From: an uncultured Collinsella sp.
Lineage (GTDB): Bacteria > Actinomycetota > Coriobacteriia > Coriobacteriales > Coriobacteriaceae
Length of the DNA stretch: 58,430 bases
Reading direction: 5' to 3'
Assembly (NCBI GenBank): GCA_900541045.1
Contig: UQID01000015.1
Span: 1 to 58,430 of the forward strand
Below the pieces are notes generated by a model. The model was not told where the DNA came from and ran no database searches. It worked only from the letters and a program-made list of their open reading frames with translations. Both the position numbers and the translations under genes were made by a program. Below are positions 28,996 to 36,069 of this stretch, piece by piece (position 1 is the first letter of the stretch; each line of letters starts with the position of its first letter).

Positions 28996-31827
28996 CTACT
29001 CCCCCAGCAGGGCCTTCTCGGGCGTGATCGGCAGCGAGCGAACCTGATGGCCGGTGGCGTGCGCCACGGCCGAGGCAACGGCGGCGAGCGGCGTGTTGAT
29101 GACGACCTCGCCGATCGATTTGGCGCCAAACGGGCCCGTCGGCTCATAGCTCGGCTCAAAGGCCACGCGAATGCTGCCGATATCCAGGCGCGTGGGCAGC
29201 TTGTAGCTCATAAAGTTGCCGGTGCGCAGACGGCCGCGGTCATCGTGCTCGACAATCTCGTAGAGCGCGTGACCAATACCCTGGGCAATGCCGCCCTCGG
29301 CCTGGACGCGCGCGAGTGCCTCGTTAATAACGGTGCCGCAGTCCACAGCCGCCGCGTAGTCCACCACGGTCACCTTGCCGGTGGCCTTGTCGACCTCGAC
29401 CTCGGCAATGCCTGCCATAAACGGCGGAGGCGAAACGGGCAGGCAGGCGGAGGCATGCGAGGTGAGCGCGTCGCCGCCCGCGATGTTCTTGACGCACAGG
29501 TTGGCAAAGTCGCGCAGCGTGAGGTAGCGGTTCTGCTCGCGCGCGGCACGCTCGTCGGACAGACGCACGTACTGGCCATCGAAGACCACCTCGGCGGCAT
29601 CCACGTCCCACATCTGGGCGGCCTTGGCGCAGATCTTCTCACGCAGCTCGGTCGCGGCGTTCTTGGCGGCAAGTCCCGTCACGTACGTACCCGAGCTCGC
29701 GTACGAGCCGGCGTCGAACGGCGACACGTCGGTGTCCACGCCACGCACCACGATCAGCGAGCTCTCCACGCCCAGCTCCTCGGCGGCAATCTGCGCCAGG
29801 ATTGTGTCGACACCCATGCCGTTATCGGTAGCGCCGGTCGAAAGCGTAATAAAGCCGTCCTCTTCCAGGCGCATGTCGATGCCGGCGATATCCACGTTGG
29901 AGATGCCCGAGCCCTGCATGGTGAGCGCACAGCCCAGAGCGCGCACGCGGTCGCCCAGGTCAACAGCTAGCGGCTTGTCGCGCCAACCGATCATGTCCAT
30001 CGCGCGCAGCAGGCAGCGGTCGAGCGCGCAGGCGTTGAGCTTCTCGTTGTAGTACTGCGGCATGACCTCGCCCTCGCGCACGATGTTCTTAAGGCGCAGG
30101 TCGGCAGGGTCCATGTGCAGCATGTCGGCGAGCTCGTTGACGGCGCTCTCCACGGCAAACTGGCCCTGGGTGGCGCCGTAGCCGCGATACGCGCCGCCAC
30201 GGTTGGTATTGGTGTAGACGGCGTCCCAGCTAAAGCGGCTCGCCTTCACGTGGTTGTAGATGGGCAGGCTCTTGTGGCCCGAAAGGCCGATCGTCGTGGT
30301 AGCATGCTCGCCATAAGCACCGGCGTTGGACAGCGTATGCAGGTCGATGGCCGTGATGGTGCCGTCGTTCATGGCGCCCAGCTTAACGGTCATCTGCATC
30401 TGGTGGCGCGAGTTGCCCGCAGTGATGGTCTCCTCGCGGGTGTAGCAGCAATAGCTCGGACGGCCGGTCTGCTGCGTCACGAACGCCACGAAGATCTCGC
30501 AGCAGCCCGTCTGCTTGGAGCCAAAGCCGCCACCGATGCGCGGCTTAATGACCTGCACCTGTGACTGCGGAATGTCGAGCGACTGCGCGACCATGCGGCG
30601 CACGTGGAAGGGCACCTGCGTCGAGGTGGTCACCGAGATGCGGCCGAACGCATCGGTCGTTGCGAAGGCGCGGAAGGTCTCCATGGGCGCGGTCTGCGTG
30701 GCCTGGCTCGTGTAGGTGCGCTCAAAGACGATGTCGCTCTGGGCGAATGCCTCGTCGAGGTCGCCAAAATCGCTGGTACCGCTGCACACCAGGTTGCGAG
30801 CAACGTCGCCGCCCTGCGGGAACATAAAGGTCACGTCGCCCTCGGGGTGGACCACGATGTCGTTATCGAGCGCCTGGGTAAAGTCGAGCAGGGGCTCGAG
30901 CACCTCGTAGTCGACCTTGATGAGCTTGAGCGCCTTGTCGGCGGCCTCCTCGGTCTCGGCGGCGACGATCGCCACCTCTTCGTTTTGGTAACGGACGAGG
31001 TTCTCGAGGATCAGGCGGTCGTAGGGACTCGGTTGCGGATAGCTCTGGCCGGCGATGGTAAAGCGGCGCTTGGGCACGTCCTCGTAGGTGTAGACGCCCA
31101 CCACGCCGGGCACCTTCAGGGCGCGCGATGTATCGATGGAGCGGATCTTGGCGCGCGCATACGGGCTGCGCTTGAGCTTGACAATCAGGGCGCCGGCGGG
31201 CACCAGGTCGCCCGTGTAGACGGGACGGCCCTCGAGCAGCGCCTTCGAATCCTTCTTGGGCTGCTTGTGGGTAATCTGCTTGTACGCGACACCGTCGGAG
31301 CTCGTGTCGTTGACGGGCAGCTCGGGCATCTCAAAGCCCACCTGCACGCCGGACTCGTTGAGGAAGCGCACGATGGCGCGCAGCTGGCTCTCGTAGCCGC
31401 TGCAGCGGCAGAGGTTACCGGCGAGCTGGCGCGAGAGCTCTTCGCGTGTGGCGACGAGGCTCGGGTCCTCCTTGGCGGCGCGGGCGAGCGCCAGCACGTT
31501 CATGATAAGACCGGGGGCGCAAAAACCGCACTGCTCGGCGCCTTCGGCAGCCATCGCACGGGCCAGTGCCTCGGACTCGGCCTTGAGGCCCTCGAGCGTG
31601 GTAATGGAGCGGCCCTCAACACGGGCGGCAGGAACCGAGCAGCTCAGCACCGGGTCGCCGTCGAGCCACACCGTGCACAGACCGCAGTTGGTGGTTTCGC
31701 AGGCGCAGCGCACCGACGCGCAGCCCTGCTCACGCAAAAGCGAAAAGAGCATGGTGTCAGGAGCAATTTGAACCTTGACCTTGCGGCCGTTGAGCGTAAA
31801 GGAAAGATCGATGAGTTTGGCAGCCAT
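28996..31827 (-). CDS. Xanthine dehydrogenase-family molybdenum hydroxylase: fused [2Fe-2S] and Mo-binding subunit
   Basis: This 943-residue protein joins two normally separate subunits. Residues 1-160 are a XdhC-like iron-sulfur domain with a plant-type [2Fe-2S] motif (RCACETTNCGLC) and a second helical cluster (CGFCAPG...CRCSGY). Residues about 190-943 are the molybdopterin domain with IGGGFGSKQTG, RGGAYRGYGATQGQFAVE and the catalytic Glu loop GPFGAKSIGEVV. It would hydroxylate a purine or aldehyde-like substrate in the cytoplasm. It overlaps its FAD-subunit partner by one base. The nearby selenium and molybdenum genes (mobA, DUF3343) raise the possibility of a selenium-dependent hydroxylase, but nothing in this sequence proves it. 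Confidence 0.87.
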   Translation of the reverse strand: MAAKLIDLSFTLNGRKVKVQIAPDTMLFSLLREQGCASVRCACETTNCGLCTVWLDGDPVLSCSVPAARVEGRSITTLEGLKAESEALARAMAAEGAEQCGFCAPGLIMNVLALARAAKEDPSLVATREELSRQLAGNLCRCSGYESQLRAIVRFLNESGVQVGFEMPELPVNDTSSDGVAYKQITHKQPKKDSKALLEGRPVYTGDLVPAGALIVKLKRSPYARAKIRSIDTSRALKVPGVVGVYTYEDVPKRRFTIAGQSYPQPSPYDRLILENLVRYQNEEVAIVAAETEEAADKALKLIKVDYEVLEPLLDFTQALDNDIVVHPEGDVTFMFPQGGDVARNLVCSGTSDFGDLDEAFAQSDIVFERTYTSQATQTAPMETFRAFATTDAFGRISVTTSTQVPFHVRRMVAQSLDIPQSQVQVIKPRIGGGFGSKQTGCCEIFVAFVTQQTGRPSYCCYTREETITAGNSRHQMQMTVKLGAMNDGTITAIDLHTLSNAGAYGEHATTTIGLSGHKSLPIYNHVKASRFSWDAVYTNTNRGGAYRGYGATQGQFAVESAVNELADMLHMDPADLRLKNIVREGEVMPQYYNEKLNACALDRCLLRAMDMIGWRDKPLAVDLGDRVRALGCALTMQGSGISNVDIAGIDMRLEEDGFITLSTGATDNGMGVDTILAQIAAEELGVESSLIVVRGVDTDVSPFDAGSYASSGTYVTGLAAKNAATELREKICAKAAQMWDVDAAEVVFDGQYVRLSDERAAREQNRYLTLRDFANLCVKNIAGGDALTSHASACLPVSPPPFMAGIAEVEVDKATGKVTVVDYAAAVDCGTVINEALARVQAEGGIAQGIGHALYEIVEHDDRGRLRTGNFMSYKLPTRLDIGSIRVAFEPSYEPTGPFGAKSIGEVVINTPLAAVASAVAHATGHQVRSLPITPEKALLGE

Positions 31828-32741
31828 TAGCGCACCTCGTTAGAATCGACGCCGGGCACGCGGCGGCAGGAATACTCGTCCGTGGCAAACTTTGGCACTT
31901 GCACGGTCTCGAGCTCGCGGGCAAGCGCGGCCGAAAGCTCGATGCCGGCAGCGCGACGCACAGCATGAATCGCCAGCGGGGCCGAGATGCGACGGCGGTA
32001 GTCGGCCGAGCCCCACAGGTTGGTGCCATAGCTCAGCGCGCGTACGGACGCGGCCAGGGCGCGAAGCTCGTCCTCGTAAGGCTGCTCGGCGGTAAGGCCG
32101 CACGCCTCGCCCTGCAGCAGGGTCGCGCGCAGCGGGCGGGCACCCACAGTGACATGCCAGCTGTTGTTCCACCAGGCAGCGGTAACGTTCAGCGAGGGAA
32201 AGTCGGTCGCGGCCTTGCGCACGGCCTCGTAGCTCGCACGGTAATCGTGCTTGACGACCACGATGTGCTCGATCACGTCGCGCACGTAACCCATGTCAAC
32301 AAACTCGGCGAGCGGCACGCGACCGGCGCCCGTCAGCTCAACATAGGAATCGAGCGCCAGGAAAGCCGAGAGCACGTCCGAGAAGCCAAAGCGGCCGTAG
32401 ATGCTGCCGCCCACCGTGGCGGTATTGCGCAGCTGCACGCCCACGATATCGTGGACGGCGAACTCAAAGACATTGTTGACAAGCGCGTTGAGCTCGACAT
32501 GGCGCTCGAGCTGGCGCAGGGTGCACATGGCTCCGATGCGAAACTCGGTCTCGGTCTCCTCGATCTGATCGAGTCCGCAGGCCGAAAGGTCAATCGCCGT
32601 CGCCACGCGACGCGAGCCCAGGCGCATCCAGATGCCGCCGCCCACAATCTTGTTGTTGCGGTTCTTCTGTAAGAGCTCATAGGCTTCGGCCGCGCTTCCA
32701 ACACGGACGTAGGTACCGAACTTGAGCACGTTCTCCCCCAT
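31827..32741 (-). CDS. Molybdenum hydroxylase FAD-binding subunit (XdhB/CoxM-like)
   Basis: The 304-residue protein shows the two FAD-binding signatures of this family in modified form: NKIVGGGIWMRLGSRRVATAIDLSA-type (key GGG near residue 36) and the TVGGSIYGRFGFSDVLSAFL segment near residue 111. A CO-dehydrogenase-flavoprotein C-terminal domain follows. It passes electrons from the fused Mo/Fe-S subunit (next gene, one-base overlap) to NAD or another acceptor. The ATG at 32741 follows GGGGGAGAA-like bases. It is the first gene of this two-gene operon; upstream lies hairpin copy C. Confidence 0.88.
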   Translation of the reverse strand: MGENVLKFGTYVRVGSAAEAYELLQKNRNNKIVGGGIWMRLGSRRVATAIDLSACGLDQIEETETEFRIGAMCTLRQLERHVELNALVNNVFEFAVHDIVGVQLRNTATVGGSIYGRFGFSDVLSAFLALDSYVELTGAGRVPLAEFVDMGYVRDVIEHIVVVKHDYRASYEAVRKAATDFPSLNVTAAWWNNSWHVTVGARPLRATLLQGEACGLTAEQPYEDELRALAASVRALSYGTNLWGSADYRRRISAPLAIHAVRRAAGIELSAALARELETVQVPKFATDEYSCRRVPGVDSNEVR

Positions 32742-32826
32742 CTCTTCACTTGTCCAGTACTTTTAAGTGTACCAAACGAAGGGCCGCGACCTTCCACAGC
32801 ACAAAAACCTCCCTCCCATCCATAAC

Positions 32827-32889
32827 TTGCGGTGAAATACGGACTGTTTGTCGGGCTTAGGGCGCCCAACAGTCCGTATTTCACCGCAA
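32827..32889. repeat. Intergenic hairpin repeat, family 1, copy C
   Basis: A perfect 22-bp stem (32827-32848 with 32868-32889) has outer TTGCGGTGAAATA conserved with the other copies. Its inner arms differ (CGGACTGTT/AACAGTCCG instead of GTTCCTGT/ACAGGAAC); both sides have changed together. The loop is 19 bases. Confidence 0.9.
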
Positions 32890-32953
32890 CTTAAGGGGCG
32901 GCCGGCAGAGGGCCGAGACATAATGATCCGTTTTCCTCCGTCCCCAACGGATC

Positions 32954-32988
32954 AAAAAAGGCTCCCAGCCAAGATGACTGGGAGCCTT
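32954..32988 (-). terminator. gdhA terminator
   Basis: AAGGCTCCCAG-ccaagatga-CTGGGAGCCTT is a perfect 11-bp stem followed on the minus strand by T6. It lies 25 bases past the gdhA stop. Confidence 0.92.
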
Positions 32989-33013
32989 CTGCGATGCTAT
33001 GTCGAGCGAAGAT

Positions 33014-34369
33014 TTAGCAGACGCCCTGGGCGAGCATAGCGTCGGCGACCTTCAGGAAGCCGGCGATGTTAGCGCCCATGACAAAGTTGCCCTCCTGGCC
33101 GTACTCCTTGGCGGTGTCGTCCACGTTGTGGAACATGCCGCGCATGAGCTGCTCGAGCTTGCCGTCGACCTCCTCGAAGGTCCAGGACAGGTGCTCAGCG
33201 TTCTGGCTCATCTCCAGGCCGGACACGAGCACGCCGCCGGCGTTGGCAGCCTTACCGGGCATAAAGGCAACGCCGTTCTCCTGGAAGTAAGTCGTGGCCT
33301 CGATGGTCGTGGGCATGTTCGCGCCCTCGCCGACCACCTTGCAGCCGTTGGCGACGAGCGCCTGGGCGTCCTCGAGCAGCAGCGTGTTCTCGCGAGCGCA
33401 GGGCAGCGCGATGTCGCAGGGCAGCTGCCAAACGCCACGGCCGTCGCCCTCGTGCCACACGGCGTTGGGCTTCTCGTCAACGTACATAGCGAGCGTAACG
33501 CCCTTGTCGTGGCCGGAGCGCTTCTTGTTGTAGACGTGCTCGAGCACGGTGTAGTCGATGCCGTCGGGATCCTCGACCCAGCCGTGAGTATCGGAGCAGG
33601 CCAGCACCTTGCCGCCGAGCTGGGAGACCTTCTGGACGGCGTAGATGGCGACGTTACCGGAGCCGTGAACGACGACGTTCTTGCCCTCGAAGGAGTCGCC
33701 GCGGCTCTTGAGGTACTCGTCCACAAAGTAGGCCAGGCCGTAGCCGGTGGCCTCGGTACGGGCAAGCGAGCCGCCAAAGGAGAGGCCCTTGCCGGTAAGG
33801 ACGCCGGTCCACTCGTTGGTCAGGCGCTTGTACTGACCGAACAGGTAGGCAACCTCGCGGCCGCCAACGCCCAGGTCGCCGGCGGGAACGTCGGTGTTGG
33901 GGCCGATGTGGCGATAGAGCTCGGTCATGAAGGACTGGCAGAAGTGCATGATCTCGTTGTTGGACTTGCCCTTGGGGTCAAAGTCGGAGCCGCCCTTGCC
34001 GCCGCCCATGGGAAGGGTGGTCAGGCTGTTCTTGAGGATCTGCTCCAGACCCAGGAACTTGAGCATACCCAGGGTGACCGTCGGGTTAAAGCGCAGGCCG
34101 CCCTTGTAGGGTCCAATGGCAGAGTTGAACTCGACACGGTAACCGCGGTTGACCTGAACCTTGCCCTGGTCGTCGACCCAGGGAACACGGAACATGACGA
34201 TGCGCTCGGGCTCGACGAGGCGCTCCAGCAGGGCGGCCTCCTCGTACTCGGGGTGGGCGTCGAGCGCCGGCTGGATGGTGCCGAGGATCTCGGTCGCGGC
34301 CTGGATGAACTCAGGCTGCTCGGGATAGCGGGCCTTGAGCTCTTCGAGAACTTTCTGCGTGTAGCTCAT
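33014..34369 (-). CDS. gdhA: NADP-type glutamate dehydrogenase
   Basis: The 451-residue enzyme is the size of hexameric GdhA. The catalytic region PYKGGLRFNPTVTLGMLKFL and the MGGGKGGSDFDPKGKS lysine loop are intact, as is the Rossmann nucleotide site VVVHGSGNVAIYAVQK. It interconverts 2-oxoglutarate plus ammonium and glutamate in the cytoplasm. I place the start at the ATG at 34369 with GGAGGAAGC upstream; the frame stays open for 71 codons further upstream but without a ribosome site. The 256-base upstream region contains a hairpin TCGCGGC/GCCGCGA just before the gene and no other recognisable gene. A terminator follows. Confidence 0.96.
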   Translation of the reverse strand: MSYTQKVLEELKARYPEQPEFIQAATEILGTIQPALDAHPEYEEAALLERLVEPERIVMFRVPWVDDQGKVQVNRGYRVEFNSAIGPYKGGLRFNPTVTLGMLKFLGLEQILKNSLTTLPMGGGKGGSDFDPKGKSNNEIMHFCQSFMTELYRHIGPNTDVPAGDLGVGGREVAYLFGQYKRLTNEWTGVLTGKGLSFGGSLARTEATGYGLAYFVDEYLKSRGDSFEGKNVVVHGSGNVAIYAVQKVSQLGGKVLACSDTHGWVEDPDGIDYTVLEHVYNKKRSGHDKGVTLAMYVDEKPNAVWHEGDGRGVWQLPCDIALPCARENTLLLEDAQALVANGCKVVGEGANMPTTIEATTYFQENGVAFMPGKAANAGGVLVSGLEMSQNAEHLSWTFEEVDGKLEQLMRGMFHNVDDTAKEYGQEGNFVMGANIAGFLKVADAMLAQGVC

Positions 34370-34625
34370 GCTTCCTCCAATGATGGGAAACGAAAATGTT
34401 GGTCGCGGCACCCCATGCGCCGCGAGCTTTATCGTGTATGGATAATATCGCACTGTTGCGGCAAAGTTTCGCATAAGCCGACGAGCGGATGTTTCGTTTT
34501 GATTACGATGCAGGTAGAAGCGTTTTTGAGTGCCTGACATGCAAAACCCGTGTTTCAAACCTGTTTCGTCCACGTGTTCCAAACCACCACATTGGGGACA
34601 GGCACCTTTATGGTGGTGCTGACGG

Positions 34626-35021
34626 TTAGAGGACGAGCTGATGATAGTCGGCGGGGGTTATGCGGCCTTCGGTGGCAGCGCGGAAGGCGGCGAGTGCATC
34701 GCCCGAGAACGGCATGGCCCAGCACAGCCCGCAGCCGGCGGTGATGGAGCCGGGCAGCGGCATGATGCGCCCGGGCACACCGGCGGCAAGGCACAGCTGC
34801 TCGCATTCCATCACATCGAAGGTGCTATCGAACGAAACGATGATCTTGCGTTCATGGTCGAGAGCATCACCGGACGGGCCTTCGCGGTGTGCATCGCGAT
34901 ACGCAGCCGCCGCTGCCTCTTCCTCGGCCGTATGTCCACAGCCGCCGCGGCCGCAGGTGCAAGGCTCGGACCCATCGCAAGTGCAAGGTTCTCCCGTGTC
35001 GGGACAAATATCGTGAGACAT
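34626..35021 (-). CDS. DUF3343 putative Se/S carrier-like protein with Cys-rich N-terminus
   Basis: The 131-residue protein has a C-terminal DUF3343 domain from about residue 60: IVSFDSTFDVMECEQLC, GVPGRIMPLPGSITAGCGLC and WAMPFSGDALAAF. DUF3343 proteins occur in selenium-using anaerobes near yedF/selD or selenium-dependent hydroxylases and are proposed sulfur or selenium carriers; the GCGLC pair would be the reactive site. Unusually, residues 1-30 add eight extra cysteines (CPDTGEPCTCDGSEPCTCG then GCGH), which suggests metal binding. The ATG follows GGAGTTGCC, 15 bases after mobA. The last gene of the selenium-molybdenum block. Confidence 0.78.
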   Translation of the reverse strand: MSHDICPDTGEPCTCDGSEPCTCGRGGCGHTAEEEAAAAAYRDAHREGPSGDALDHERKIIVSFDSTFDVMECEQLCLAAGVPGRIMPLPGSITAGCGLCWAMPFSGDALAAFRAATEGRITPADYHQLVL

Positions 35022-35036
35022 GGCAACTCCAATCGT

Positions 35037-35669
35037 CTAGGCGAGCAACTCGGCCGCCGCAAACTCCTCGGGCGTATTGACGTTCTCGAAGCAGAGCGTC
35101 GAACCCGCGGCCTTAACGATCTGCGGCTCATCCATATAACCGGCCTGAACGCGATTGATCAGGCAGCGAATGCGCTGGCGGTCGCAGGCAAGCAGCTCAT
35201 GGGCAACCGGCGCACACGCGTCACGGCGCCAGACGGCGCAAAGCGGCTCAATCCCCCGCTCCTCACGCGGCACGCACACATCGAGCGCCTCGGCCTCAAC
35301 ATGACCGGCAAGCGCGCCGATGAGTTCCGGCGAGACAAACGGCATATCGCAGGCGACGATAGCAACGAGAGGCAGCCGGGCCGCAGTCAGCGAACTCGCG
35401 ATGCCGCGCATGGCGCCCGCAGAGCCTTCAAGGTCCGCCACCACACGCGGCACCAGGCCGCCAAACGTGCGCTCCTCAAGGTAGGCAAGCTCGCTGGGAC
35501 GCGACGTCGTCACGACCAACTCGCCGGCAACTGGCGCCAGCCGACCCAGCACGCGCTCGATGAGCGGCTCGCCGCAAAACGCCATGCGCGCCTTATCGCA
35601 GCCCATGCGCGACGACAACCCGCCCGCCTGGACGACACAAGAAAGATCGGTACGTCTTACGGTAGTCAT
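35037..35669 (-). CDS. mobA: Molybdenum cofactor guanylyltransferase
   Basis: The roughly 210-residue nucleotidyltransferase has the MobA start VVQAGGLSSRMGCDKARM, then VACDMPFVSPELI with the metal-binding Asp, and PLCAVWRRDACAPV. It joins GMP to molybdopterin, producing the bis-MGD cofactor needed by FdhF and the other DMSO-reductase-family enzyme in this cluster. I place the start at the ATG at 35669, with GGAGG eleven bases upstream. It lies immediately downstream of selC and its terminator, suggesting its own promoter or readthrough. Confidence 0.9.
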   Translation of the reverse strand: MTTVRRTDLSCVVQAGGLSSRMGCDKARMAFCGEPLIERVLGRLAPVAGELVVTTSRPSELAYLEERTFGGLVPRVVADLEGSAGAMRGIASSLTAARLPLVAIVACDMPFVSPELIGALAGHVEAEALDVCVPREERGIEPLCAVWRRDACAPVAHELLACDRQRIRCLINRVQAGYMDEPQIVKAAGSTLCFENVNTPEEFAAAELLA

Positions 35670-35760
35670 ACGGCAAAACACCTCCATCGGCACGTTCAAA
35701 ATCCAGCGCACGAAGCTAAATACAGCCGCCGAAATAACGGCGCTACGAAAAGCTCGTACA

Positions 35761-35815
35761 AAAACAAAACAGCGCCTTTGCGGCACGCAGCAAGACCGCG
35801 AGCACAAAAGCGCTG
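35761..35815 (-). terminator. Terminator downstream of selC
   Basis: On the minus strand CAGCGC...TTTG pairs with CAAA...GCGCTG, followed by TTTTGTTTTTG. It lies just after the tRNA-Sec 3' end and before mobA. Confidence 0.7.
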
Positions 35816-35823
35816 GTAGCGTA

Positions 35824-35920
35824 TGGCGGGAACGTATGTGAATCGAACACATCCAAGACGTTTTGCACGTCTCGCAACGGTTTTGAGGACCGCGGAGCCC
35901 ACCGGAGCCCATCCGTTCCC
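35824..35920 (-). tRNA. selC: tRNA-Sec (anticodon UCA)
   Basis: The 97-base gene has the extended acceptor/T geometry of bacterial tRNA-Sec: it starts GGGAACG, has the D-arm CTCCGGTGGG, the anticodon arm GCGGT-CCTCAAA-ACCGT (anticodon TCA), a long variable arm (GAGACGTGCAAAACGTCTT), the T-loop TTCGATTC and the end CGTTCCC-G-CCA with CCA encoded. Position 33 is C rather than the usual U. It lies between selB and mobA on the same strand, completing a selA-selB-selC set. Confidence 0.95.
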
Positions 35921-35976
35921 AAGTGCGGCGGTATTTTACCAAACCGAAACGGCTCCATCCCAAAAAGACGAGCAAG

Positions 35977-36044
35977 AAGTTGCGGTGGAATAGTTCCTGT
36001 ATTTGCTGCCAAAGCCTCCAAATAGGAACTATTTCACCGCAACT
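35977..36044. repeat. Intergenic hairpin repeat, family 1, copy D
   Basis: AGTTGCGGTGGAATAGTTCC pairs with GGAACTATTTCACCGCAACT, nearly identical in its arms to copy B. It lies between selB and selC. Confidence 0.88.
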
Positions 36045-36069
36045 GAGGAGGTGGGGCGGGGCGGCCGAT

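Noticed and set aside
34590..34615. GGGGACAGGCACCTTT motif upstream of gdhA
   Set aside because: Only one copy is in this window and no partner motif or structure was found, so no function can be supported.
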